Assembly: GCA_022578605.1 (NCBI GenBank) | Contig: MU394053.1 | Coordinates: 1,074,229 to 1,138,228, forward strand | Direction of reading: 5' to 3' | Origin: Camillea tinctor | Lineage: Eukaryota > Ascomycota > Sordariomycetes > Xylariales > Xylariaceae | DNA length: 64,000 nucleotides | Shown here: positions 23,431 to 35,281 of the stretch, in pieces | How the letters are laid out: every line of letters begins with the position of its first letter | How positions within the stretch are numbered: position 1 is the first letter of the stretch | Made by a program: the position numbers and the translations under genes | Notes under the pieces: generated by a model | What the model was told of the DNA's origin: nothing | Seen by the model: only the letters and a program-made list of their open reading frames with translations | Database searches by the model: none

Positions 23431-26400
23431 CAGGCGTAGTGGTTCTCTTCCTTGATTTTGGGTATCTAAAGATGCAAAGCTGCAGCAGGCAGGCGGCAGT
23501 AGTAGTTCCAACGACATCATCGGTCGATGCAGTTTTATTTTTATTTTCTGTTTTTGCTTCTAGTCGTAGTGCATCGGAACTAACCCGGTAGATGACGGTG
23601 ATACCACATGCTTCGAGAAAACACGTGCTTCATTAAGTTACCTACACTTTGACATACCTAACCTACATTAAGCCATACATGTAAGTTCAGAATGAGACGG
23701 CTACATGCACCATCGCACAATAACGGTTAAACTTATCAACGTACTAGCCGCTATACCGTCAATAGTCATGTCGATATGTCATGGAGCGAGCGTACTTAGT
23801 AACAAGAGCTTCAGTTTTGGTGACATGCAGCCCGAGTCAAATACATTCCATTACTTAGGCGGGAGAGAAAAACATTCCGGATACCTCGCTCTCATAGAAG
23901 GTTATAGTCAATAAAATGACAGGAGTAGTCGTATATGGTTTGAGAAGAGTCATAGAATTCTTAACTGTCATTCCAGAAGAAGACCCATTTCGTCCATGGG
24001 CTCTTATTTAGGTAAATCATCAACATTAGGAGAATTCTTCATGTTGGTTTGGCCTGGATTGAGACTGGACTGGATCGTGGAGGGGCTGAGAATCTGGGTC
24101 GATCCTCAATGGCTGGCTGGAAAACACGCGACAAAAATTTACCGATTGGTATCGACTTTTGGGACCCCGCCACCTGGAAGGGCGGATTTGGGAAAGGAAT
24201 GCGATTGCGATGGGAAGCAGTGGGAATAGGCATCTGTATACGAGGTGGTTGTCCATCAATGTGAAGAAGTGCCGTGCCGTCCCATGGGTTGGGGGTGCAC
24301 GTCATTAGCAGTTCCAGCACACACATACATAGGACAGACATAAAGCATGCACTTGTTACCACTTACAACAAGCAAGACTGGGAAATTCGCCTGAAGTAGT
24401 AGACAGGTAGAGGCAGGCGGTCACAAGAGGTCCCAGGTTTTCTGTTGTTACGTTTCATAGACTCGAAAACAGCCGGTGGGTGCCAAGATAGGAACGCACC
24501 AAAGAAAAAAAAATCGTCTAACACGAGAAAGGGAGTTGATCATTGTTGTTTTAAGGCCGGATCGTACATATTTAGAATGGTGTTCCCATTGATGTCATAC
24601 CTCTCTTGTGTTCCAAGTCCCAAGTCCCCGATTTTCCATCGTACATACACCCAGCCTACCTAAAGAGTTTTTATTCAAAGTTTATCATCCAAAGACAGTA
24701 ACTTCGGAAACCCACACGAGTCTGACGTGCTTTCTAAGGTACGAAGGGTCCAACTTTAAAAAAGCCCGCAATACTAATAGTAAATTGTTAGTTACCAAAC
24801 TAATAAAGCACACACGAACTTTAAGGTAGGTACTTAGAGGTGGGTAGGTAGGAGGTAACTACGTAGTGTAAATAAAGAAGAAACTGTCATAAACTACTAC
24901 CTAGTCCCCGTAGCTCCGCACATTACACACTAAGCTCCGGCGCTTATTTATTATTATTATTTTCTCTTTTCCTCCAATCTTGACCATAGCTGACAACGGA
25001 GGGTACTTACATCCATGGGGAAGACGGAGTGGGATGTCAGAAAGAACCGAGCTTCCCGGTGCTTTGAAAGAAAATGTGCGGTAAAGTAAAGTAAATGGGG
25101 GAAAAAAAGAAGAAAAGAAACTTGGTAGGATTAGAATATACTCCGTACCTCCCTCTTTTTCTCTATCTTCTCGTGTGTGGACTATCTACCAACCAACCTA
25201 CTACTACCACCTAACCTACCTGACATGCAGTCTGGAGCTGTCATGTGGCATGGTTCAATACGAGCGGCGCTACACGAGCGGTCTGGCCCTAGTAGAGGAC
25301 CTGTCAAGATGGCTAAAGCAGGATGAAAGTATTCTTCTTGTATCTTTCCACTTCTAATACCATGCATCTATCTTTTTTTTCTCTGTCACTTCTCCCCTTT
25401 ACTTTTAGAGATTCGCTCGCACCCCGAATACTTTGGGTACTTAGTCGCTAAGACTCTCCTAGAATAGTAAGGCCAAGCAGCTGACTCCCCAATAGTGGCA
25501 TCGAAGGCCGAATTAATAGGCCACTTTTTTTTTGTCTTTGTAAAAGGCATCGGAGCCAATATCTGGTAATGTCATAGTGTAGTTCGCTTTGTCTCAGCTG
25601 TTACCTAAAGGCTAGCGATGAGTGTCTCTCCTTTGTTTTATTTATTTTTCAGCTGCTGCAGCTTTGGTTCTCTTAGATGAGAGTTGACATCAAAATCGCA
25701 ACTAGCTTGTTATATAACGCCAAAGATTAATTAGAACCTTGCAGAAAGAAAAAGGAAAAAGAGGGAGAAACCTTGCCATCTGCTCTGTAATTGTTAGTGT
25801 AGTGGATTAGCCATGCTAAAGTAAAACCCACTTGCTTGTTAATCTTTAGACTAGAGCCATCTGCAGCATTGAAACACGATGGATGATGGGTAAAATAAAC
25901 CGTTGTAGATCTTTCGTTTTTACTCATAGTTCACCCGGCCACTAACCCCGGACCTCTCCACTCTTTACAAAATCAAGGGATCTTCTCGTGATGTTCCTGC
26001 GCACGGGACTGAGAAATAGATTTAAGTATGCACAGTACGATACCTAGACACACTATATCATGGTAAAGGTACATAGTGATGTTTCCCAACAAAACAACAT
26101 GCTATACATTCAAAAAAAAGTGGTGTTTATAATAAAAAGCTTTCTAGGTTGGGTATTGGGTATATCAAGTATGTTAATCCACATACCGTAGCATAGTATG
26201 GTCTATGTATCCAAGCGCAAGCCCCATACATAATAATACTTCTGCAGCGTTTCGCTCACGGAAACCTAAATTCAGGCAGATGCGCCAAAACTCCAAGCCA
26301 GTGAATACCAGCACGTGGGCCAGCTGGAACTAGGCAAGGCTTAAAGGGAGGCCGTAACGACTTATACTACAGGACAGCCTTAGGGTAGGGTAACCAGATA

Positions 26401-26616
26401 TTGGGACATTTTCATAAACTGGGACAGATTGGCGTGATATGGGGTGGGATGAGGAACCGACCCACCGAGATGGTCGATTGGATTCTCACCGATGCTCTTA
26501 ACCGAAAATGAAATCAAATCGCTCATCAAACAGAGGTGCAGGATGGGAGATGGAAGATGAGAGGGGAGAGGGGGTGGTAGGGAAGAGGGCATGGGAAAGG
26601 GGAAAGAGGGCCAGGT

Positions 26617-26617
<1 letters not shown>

Positions 26618-26649
<32 letters not shown>
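26618..26649. repeat. Poly(A)32 followed by AAC/AAT units
   Basis: Thirty-two consecutive A residues are followed by gaacaacaataataat-type sequence. The arrangement resembles the tail of a retroposed copy, but I see no body or target-site duplication. Confidence 0.85.
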
Positions 26650-26653
<4 letters not shown>

Positions 26654-29163
26654 AACAATAATAATAATAATACAGACCAGACCAGACAGTTACGTTTCAG
26701 TGCCAAGCAATTCCATGAGATGACACCATACTCCATATTGTCAGAAGGCTGGTTTAAGAGAGCGAGCGGCCGGCTGGTGTCTCTTTTCAGGCGCCGGATC
26801 GAATCATGAAGCGAGGGCCAAGGCTATGCTGGACTAGATGGACTAGGTAGATGATCTCCCTTCCTCGAATTTCAGATTTTCGATGTCATAGGTTTAAACT
26901 GGGGTTTCTTTTTCTTTTTTTGCTTCCATAGTTATAGCTGACTCCACATAGAATGATTGATAACTTTCGTTCGCTCACTTATTCATTCTTCGATCCCCCC
27001 AACCCGCTTCTTTTTTATACTTTTATTATTATGCATTTCTCTTATATTTGTTGGCAGGTAAAAGGCGCGTGTGTGAGTGAGTAAGTAGGCCAAGTAACTA
27101 AGTAAGTATGTAAGACCGCTGACGACGAGTTCGAGTCGGGATTGGCCATCGGTGGGAACAGGTCAAGAGAAAAGAGAAGGCTTTTTAGTAAAAGTTAGAA
27201 TCCGGGCTTCGTCACCTTCCAGCGCACTACTCAAGTGGTCGACCTCGACAGGTGGTTTGGCATTAGGATTTGGGGGGAAGAGGGGAGAAGATGGGGACGG
27301 CCGCGGTACACGAACCGTATGTAAGTGTGTATCCACATGGGAATGATGATGCGTCGTGATGACGAGCAGCTGGAAGGTTTGCACATTTGGAACTAGTACC
27401 ATCCATTTCGAGGAGGCTACAGGCCAGATGCAGGACATATGCGGCAAGGCCCATATTTGGTCATTTTTATTTTTGTTTTTTATCCTTCTTTCGGTCTCCG
27501 GATGGGACCCTTGTCGATTCATACTGGTGTAAGTAGTTAGGCCGTTTTGGTTTGGCATTCGAATTTATTCACGGCCAGGGCAATGCCGGGCATCTTTATC
27601 TCCCCGATGGGTGGATCTCTTTTTTTTTTTCTCTCTTCCCTCTCTCAGGATATTCTTTTCTTATTTTCTTGATACTACCTTGTTTTAGTAGTTAGTAGGC
27701 ACACCTCTGCGTCATTCTCAGCAGGTTCATATGTATACTTAAACATTTATGAAGTCTTAGAACTAGTGATTGAGTATGTTGAAAAGTGGGCTTACCATAA
27801 TACGTGGTTGGTTTTGTTCAATGTTGGTTAAGATGGTGCAATTACATAGTTAAGCCTAGGTACTTATATCTTGATGAACAAGAAGGCCTTTCTATGTACT
27901 ACATTACCCAATTCGATATTTATGTGTTCCAGCCTCTCTTTCTCTCTTTCTCTCTCTCATTGTATACCTATACTCGGGAGAATAAAAACATAAAATAAAT
28001 TGTGTTATATTATCATCTACTTAACGCAAGGTAAGTCAATACCTACTTTACTTACAATATTATATTATGTAGTCGTATTGAATGGCACTGAACTCAAAAA
28101 GTATCATCAATATGTAACCTATGCTAGGTAACCTATGTACTGTATATACAATACAACTACTAACTATGATGTACTATACTCCATACATAGATACGCTACA
28201 CAGACCCCCCAGATACCAACACGAAGGTACCTTTCTCAGCCCGCGTCTGGCGCCTGCGTTAGCACTATTAGCCTGCCCAGCTACAGTGAGGTAGGTGCTC
28301 TTAGCGTACATAGGGGGACCCAATTCTTTTTTCCCTTCCCTACCCTCCTTCTCTTTTGTACTTTACACTACATTAGTGTTGAACTCAATTAATGTACCTA
28401 ATGCACTAACTAGGACCTGCAACTTTTTTTTTTCCCCTTCTCCCCCCCCTCCTCTTCTCTTCCACACCCCCCCAAACTGCCTTAAGCAGTTGAACCCTTA
28501 CCTTAAACCTCCGACCATTCAACTTCAATCTTCAATGGTCGATTGATTAATCTCTGTGATCTGCTCCTTTGTTTGGTCCGACCTTCAACAACACGTCCTT
28601 CCCTGTACCTCTGTACCAGCCATTGTTGTTTCTTAAAGCACGATACCATCTAGCAAGCAAGCATTTACCAGTTCCAAGCCTGTAGAACTTCTCCTTTCCG
28701 ACCATAACGCCATTTGCTATCTCCGTCCGTTTCCCCCCCAAAACCAACATCTGCATCTAAACACTCCTTACAGTTTTGAAAGACACAATATCTGTATCCG
28801 AACAGCGAACCCCCCTCTCCTCTCTCTGGCACCTCCCGAACCTCTTTGGTGCGATCCGATTCGAGAAACAAAGTCTTTGCTAGACCTGTTGCTTGCGACC
28901 GCCAGCGCTTTCTCGTTCACCTGTCCTTCGTTTCTCGTCTTCCCGTCCTGTCTCGCCGACTTTTGTGTTGTGGAGAATCCAAAGGCCCTCACTTCTTTCT
29001 TCGCCCGTGATTTGTATGTATGTGATGGTGGTACAATCACAATAGGAAAGAGGTTGTCGCCTGTCATTGTTAAGAGTCCGGTAGCGGCTCTGAGGAATAC
29101 CTCCATCTTCTCTGTTTGTGGGACCTTTATTAGCATTGGCGCAGTGCTGCTCTTCTTTGCGCA

Positions 29164-31490
29164 ATGGCTGCCGTTGCCACTACTCCTTCTCCGCCCGCTG
29201 CATCTTCTCCTCCTAGGCCGATCCACCGCAAGCCTTTGCCTATGCCCAACTTCTCCCCAGGTCAACATCAGCGGGGCGATTCGCAGGATGACATGGCTCC
29301 CAGCTCGCCAACAGTAGACGAAGCGCCAAGAATCAGAGACGCTCCCATCTCCCCTGTAAGGGTAAACTTCCAACCCGACAACTGGGCGCGGCCAGCGGAT
29401 GTGAGTATAGAGGGAAACTATTTGCATGAGGCAATGCCTCCGGCTCAGATAGGAAGTCAGCAAGGCCTTTCGAGGTTTTCCGGCGGGCCACCTCTGCCGC
29501 CTCCACATGGTCCCGTGGGCAGCCAATCTCAGCCGTTACCCTCAACTTTCGCGGTTGATCTTCCGCATAGAACCGGGCAAGAGGATCTCCCAAGGTCCGC
29601 CCCCATTGAGGCGAGCCCTGACCAGATGTATGCTGCGGTCGAGCAGGATGGTAGGGGCGCTAGCCAACTTTCTCTTAGCCATGACCCAAATCGTCACAGT
29701 CGGGAATCCGATGCCACTACAAGTACGCAGCAGCAGGCATCTACCGACTCGTCTGTTGAAACAAGTGCCAGCTCGCTCTCGGGTGGTGCAAATGATTCGT
29801 GTGAAGTGCAAACACTTCCAGACGGTTCTTCCCAGCGAGAGTCGATCATGGAGGGTTCTATACCAGAAAATGAATCTGTGCCGCAGTTGCAGTATCACCA
29901 TCAGCCTTATCTTCCTCGCGTTTCGAGCGTGCCTCTGGATACGAACTCGCGAAACTCTTCCAAGTCGGACCTTGCAGAAAATGGCATGGCTGTAAACCGA
30001 CATTTGACCCCTAGCTCGTTTTATGTCCGAAGGAGCTCAATGCCTCGCCCACCATCGACGTATTCGCTGGCATCTGACATGGGTCAGCGTGGCCGGTCTC
30101 CGGGGCAATCTCGCAGATCACCGGATACGAGACCCATATCGTATGCGGAATTGCTTAACGTTCCATACCCTCAACCTGCCCCAGCACCAATCACATTCGA
30201 CAACTCACATCTGCGGATCAACGTGGGAAGTAATGCTTCCTTACTAAGTGCCCAAAAGACCTTGGAGATGTACAGGCAGAATGTGAAGAAGACAAACGAT
30301 TTCTCTATTCAATACTCTTTTGCTGTCTTCTTAATCTCTACCGCACAGGAACAAGGCTTTGACCACGACGAAGCCTCACGGAGGAAAAGCAATCCCAAGG
30401 GGAGTCCGCAACAGGAAGATGCGGAGTCTTCGCCGGCGGAGCTGATTCGCGAAGCTAAAAGCATATTGACAAGGTTGGCCAATGGTGGGTATCCCTTCGC
30501 TCAGTACTATCTAGCGGATGGATATGCGTCAGGCTTATTCAACAAGGGTAAGGAGGATTATAATGCGGCGTTCCCCCTCTTCGTTCTCGCTGCGAAGCAC
30601 GGTCACGCAGAGTCTGGTTATCGTGCTGGATTGTGCTACGAATTCGGGTGGGGCTGTAGAAAAGATCCAGCCAAGGCAGTTCAGTTTCTAAGGACAGCTG
30701 CATCGAAGAACCACCCCGGCGCCATGACGAGACTTGGGAAGGCTTGTTTGTCTGGAGATTTGGGTGAGAACCGTTACCGCGAGGGGGTGAAATGGCTCAA
30801 GCGCGCCACCGAGTCCGCCGACGCCATGTACAACGCTGCTCCGTATCACCTAGGTACCTTGTATGAGACTGGCTACGGCGACGATATCTTCAAGGATGAG
30901 AGCTACGCCGCTGAGCTATTCACCCAGGCAGCCGAGCTTGGGCATGCTGAGGCAAGCTTCCGGATGGGCGATGCTTACGAACATGGGAAACTGAACTGTC
31001 CGCGCGACCCAGCCCTTAGCGTCCATTTCTACACTGGTGCCGCCGAGCGTGGGCATGCTGGAGCCATGATGGGCCTATGTGCATGGTATATGGTCGGGGC
31101 CGATCCAATACTCGAGAAAGACGAGGAGGAAGCTTACGAATGGGCACGCCGTTCCGCAGAACAGGGTCAGTCATATAAAACCAACCGGACGGTTTGGATC
31201 CGTACTAATAATTCCTCTTTCTTCACGCAGGTTACGTCAAAGCCGAGTACGCTGTTGGGTATTTCACAGAAATGGGCATTGGTTGCCGCCGCGACATACT
31301 AGAGGCCAACGTCTGGTATGTCAAGGCAGCCGAATCGGGAGACGAGCGTGCGAAGCAAAGGTTAGCTGCCATTCGCGCTGCCGTCAGTGGTGGCGGTACG
31401 CCGATGGAGGTTGCCCCGCCTCGCAACGCAAAAATGCGGAAAAGCCCGCCTAATAAAGATGAAAAGGACAAGGAGTGTGTGGTAATGTAA
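29164..31490 (+). CDS. Sel1-repeat chitin synthase activator (Skt5/Chs4 family) with CaaX end
   Basis: Exons 29164-31165 and 31231-31490 (65-nt intron, phase 1, GTCAGT...ACGCAG) encode 753 residues. The family activates and localises Chs3-type chitin synthases at the plasma membrane. Residues 1-320 are disordered, rich in Ser, Pro and Gln. The conserved lead-in ISYAELLNVPYPQP is near 326, and about seven Sel1-type repeats follow (starting near 444, 479, 517, 558, 593, 631 and 667), each with the Ala/Gly spacing and aromatic signature (for example HAESGYRAGLCYEFGWG). The tail is basic and ends CVVM, a CaaX prenylation motif as in yeast Skt5, which suggests farnesylation and membrane attachment. 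The last Sel1 repeat and the CaaX box lie in exon 2; an unspliced message would encode neither. The start is the first ATG after a stop-containing pyrimidine-rich leader. Fungi have several Skt5-like paralogues, and I cannot tell which this is. Confidence 0.93.
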
Positions 31491-34124
31491 TAGGCTATTC
31501 GCTGCTGGCTTATGGCTGTCGAAGAAAAAGTTTGGGAATTGAAGCACCAGAAGTCTTGTCATAGCGACACTTTGACTATTTTGGACATCGTCGGGAACGC
31601 TCGAGATCATTATTTGGGTTTTAGCATATTTTTACTCAGCTATCTTTCCTGGGACGTGGGTCAATACGGAAAGGATACGGGCGAGCCCAGATTGGGCATG
31701 AGGTAATCTTTTTATATTTTCATCTGATTGATGTCATGGTCAGCGGGATAAGGGGTCCATGGGCTTTTTTCTTGTTCTTTTTTCTTTCTTGTTTTCTTTT
31801 CCATTTTATTTTCCATCTCCACTGGCTTCTCTTTCGTCTCTCATCGCTCCTTTTCTCTCCTCGTCTTATTACGGGCTTACGGGGGGCTAGCTTATTCTCT
31901 TGCTTTCCTTCATCGTTGCTTTGCCTTACTTTGCTTCACTCCAAAAGGATCAGTTGCATTTGCATGTGTGCAGGGCAGAAGAGCAGGTCAACTCAGTATT
32001 CCCACAAGCCAGCATAAGTTTTGTCTTGGTATGGGAATTCGGACACCTCGACTCAATTCGCATACGCTTGGCGTTCCATGGCTTTTCCTCATGTCTCTAT
32101 TTGTTATTCATGTCCCTTTTCGCCTAGTTACAGATCGAAACAGCCAACAAGAAAGGGGGTAATAAGGGGGTTGTTTGTGTTGAGGTGGAATTTGGTCTCC
32201 CCTTGATTTTTCTTTATTGTTGAGCAAAGAGAGCGGGAAAAAAATATCAGAATATGCTCATAAAAAAAAGAGGGCATTGGAAAGGAGCGGAAAAAACAAA
32301 AACAGTTTCTTCTAGAGGTCTTCTCCCAGTCTTGTTTTCTTCCCTGGGAGTTTGTTTACTACTCCTCCCTCTGTCTCATTTTGGGTATCCAGCCTCCACG
32401 TACCACTACCACTGCTACTGCTGCTACCGCCGCCGTCATCATAGATACCACCACCACTATTATTTCTACATTTATACACCTATAGTATTTGCATATCTGT
32501 ACATAGCGCGAAAAAGGAAACACGGCGCAGACACCACGTCATGACTAGTAATGCTTAAAAATTCAAAAACCAAAGCTGCAAGGACAATATCGGCCGATGA
32601 ATGCTTTATATCCCCCCCTTCTCATTTATGCTTTTCAAGCTTGAAGTTATTTATTATCTTTCTAATTCACTATACAGCAGCAGAATTAATTGTATCACGA
32701 TTAAATACTTGGGAATATACAACACTATATAGAACGAGCATCACATCTTAACCTGGATAAAGACACCCTGCTCCCCATCTATGGCCCCCTTCGGCTTTGG
32801 GAGAGTTGTATGTACCTACAATAACATATAGGATATTGAGTTAGCCTTGTATAGATCGATCTATCACTCTTTTCTTTTTCTTTTTCCCCGGTGCAGTGAA
32901 GCAAAGAGCAAGTGTATTGTTACGCACACATATGTCACTGGGTCGAACCGATCAATGAAAGTTACCCGTATGTGTTACCATAGGTGCATAAGGCAAAGTG
33001 CTTTGCCTACCATTGCTTTGTTTAATACAAGCCGTGGGTAGACAATATACAAGTGCCGGGCAAGGAAGCCGGGAGTGTTGGTCTTGGCAGGTACATAAGC
33101 AAGGACTAGGGGGTTTGATTTTATTTTATATCTGTCTCTTATGTTTTGAAATTATAAATTTAGAGGAGGGGGGTTTCCCTATTGTGATCACATAGCATAC
33201 ATTGAGATGTAGATTCGGTTACATATCTGGTAGGTAGGTATATGTAAGTAACATATCATCACATCCCATCACATCGCATAAAATTTAAACATGTAAGATT
33301 CTTCTTTGAAACGCACGAGCAGCTCTCATCGTTGTTGTTTTTTCTCTCCCCGACTCTACCCCGTCTCCACGGCCCGTCCCTTATTTAAATATTCCCATTT
33401 ATCCATGTGTTAGGTATGCAATGCATCATGGTTGTAGGTACTTACATATGTACTTAAGGTTTCGAATAAACTTAACTTTCTCATAGGCAAGTTGAGGGAG
33501 AGAGAGGAGCCAGGGGACCCCCTATACAAGTATATCCTTGCTTTTTATACCAGCATGTCAGACCTATCGAGTCATGCAATCTAAGCATAAACATATAACT
33601 TAGATCGGTACCAGACCCCAACTACCAAGCTATGAACATATGATATGTACCTAGGCACTGGACAGTGCTCCAATCAACACTTTTCAATAACGGAAAGGAT
33701 GTTATAAGGCTGTTGAATAATATAAAATAAGAAATGGGAGTCCACATCTCTCGTTTCAAAAAGGACATCATGTTTCTATACTTTACGTAATGCTTCATTT
33801 GATGGACCCTGGATACTTGTAAGCTACAAACATAACCTTATTCACCGGCCCCGATGTCATGATCGTGCCATGCATGCTATGATCCCTTCCTTTCCATAAA
33901 CGGGCTTCCATTGGTGAGGGACTTTATAAGATAAGGTTAGAAGGGCGAGGACGAGGAGATACTTTGACTCCCAAGAACCGGGTTTGCTACTGCCTCACTT
34001 CCCTCCCCCCAATGGCATCCATCACATACGTCCCACAACGTTAAGCTAGCTATATCCCCACAAGTAGAAGAAGACGAGGGACGAAGGGAAAGCTCTCCGA
34101 TTCGATAGAAGCATACATATGATT

Positions 34125-34162
<38 letters not shown>

Positions 34163-35281
34163 GGCATGTATCACCATGCCGCACGGGACGAGGCCCAAAC
34201 CGTACGTCTCTATAATGCGTTCGATGCAGAAATCTTAGGCTAATTTTGAAACAGAAAATGGAAACAAAAAAAAGAAGCAGAAACTCCATCTTCCCTGATA
34301 CCTATCCTCAACAACTATATAATAGAAAAAGTATACGTAGGTATGTACGGATAAAAGGAAGCAGGAAGAGCCGGCAAGTGGAGAGATAGAGAGAGACAGA
34401 GTGACAAGGACAAGGGAAGACGGGAGATTCTTGACACGAGACGCCGAGGATCAAGGAGACATATGTTCGCTCTAGTTCATCATTGGTGACTTGTTAGAAC
34501 ATTAAGTGTGAGAAAAGAAGGAAAGCGTGGGCATTCCAATATAGAAGACCTCAACATTAGTGGGTCCATACATACGATAGATATGCCAACTTACAACTTC
34601 AACGTTACCTTTCCAATCGAAGTATTGTTTACAGTATTACACGGTAGGTCCAATTCGGACTTACTAGCCACTGCTCTCTTGCTCGTGAACCACCTCATCT
34701 CTTTGCCAGCTAGGGAAATATAAAAAAAAGGGGGGCATAGTTATCCAGGCTGGTTGAGCCCAGATCTAGATAAATCACACAAGTCTCTCTGAATATATTC
34801 GTCTCTCAAAAAGAAAAGTGTATTAACTCCTTATGAAAACGCTACGCCATGCAAGGTATTCTTCGACCTTTTTTTTTTTGCGGAAGAAAAGGCAAAGAAA
34901 AGAGGCGACCTTAAAACATAAAAAAAAACCAAGCAAATGAAAATAATAAAATAGAAGAGGTGGGTAACCGAAGAAAGAAAAAAAGAATGATCGAAATCGA
35001 TCATCTGCTACCATCAACGCCCCTTTCCCCCTTCCTACCCACCGACCACCTGAGAACGCCAACCTTCAACCATTCCATCGTTCATCACGGTCATGCACAT
35101 TATTCGAGGAAAAGAAAAAGACAAAAAAACGGTAGTGCCATCTTCTCATGTCTTGCTTTCTCTTCCCTTCCTTTGCCTCCAATAAAAAGACATTTGCAAC
35201 TACTTGCTCCCCGTCTCTCTTGATAACCCTTACTTTGCACCCTCCTCTTTCCTATTTGTTTGATCATCCCGTACCGAGACC
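31491..35281. other. Intergenic, 3.8 kb, between convergent Skt5-like and Polo kinase genes
   Basis: AT-rich, with a CT run at 34129-34159, pyrimidine tracts near 31770-31870 and many TACCTA/TAGGTA words. Short open frames are low-complexity; no gene recognised. A Polo kinase 3' UTR and a long Skt5-like 3' UTR could occupy the ends. Confidence 0.55.
34129..34159. repeat. (CT)n microsatellite
   Basis: Thirty-one nucleotides of uninterrupted CT dinucleotide. Confidence 0.95.

Larger units (their letters stand above)
21886..29163. other. Divergent intergenic region between chitin synthase and Skt5-like genes
   Basis: This is about 7.3 kb (7.7 kb start codon to start codon), upstream of both flanking genes. 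It contains the 10-bp repeat at 22001, a GC-richer coding-like island at 23210-23430, CACGTG words near 23622 and 26312, a TACTCCGTA word at 25139 and a 32-nt poly(A) followed by AAT units at 26618. It also has a polypyrimidine-rich leader just before 29164. No complete gene could be supported; short open frames are low in complexity or lack family resemblance. Confidence 0.55.

Noticed and set aside
26380..26736. Minus-strand open frame with a poly-Phe run
   Set aside because: It is the translation of the poly(A)32 tract and adjacent purine-rich sequence.
27120..27165. tRNA-like T-arm (gagttcgagtc with short stem)
   Set aside because: The loop is eight rather than seven bases, and no matching acceptor, D-arm or anticodon arm is found upstream.
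28768..29526. 252-codon open frame antisense to the start of the Skt5-like gene
   Set aside because: It overlaps the opposite-strand coding sequence and leader, is Arg-rich without any recognisable fold, and has no conserved-looking motif.
32925..32965. Minus-strand ggttcga word resembling a tRNA T-loop
   Set aside because: No five-base T stem or acceptor stem can be paired around it.
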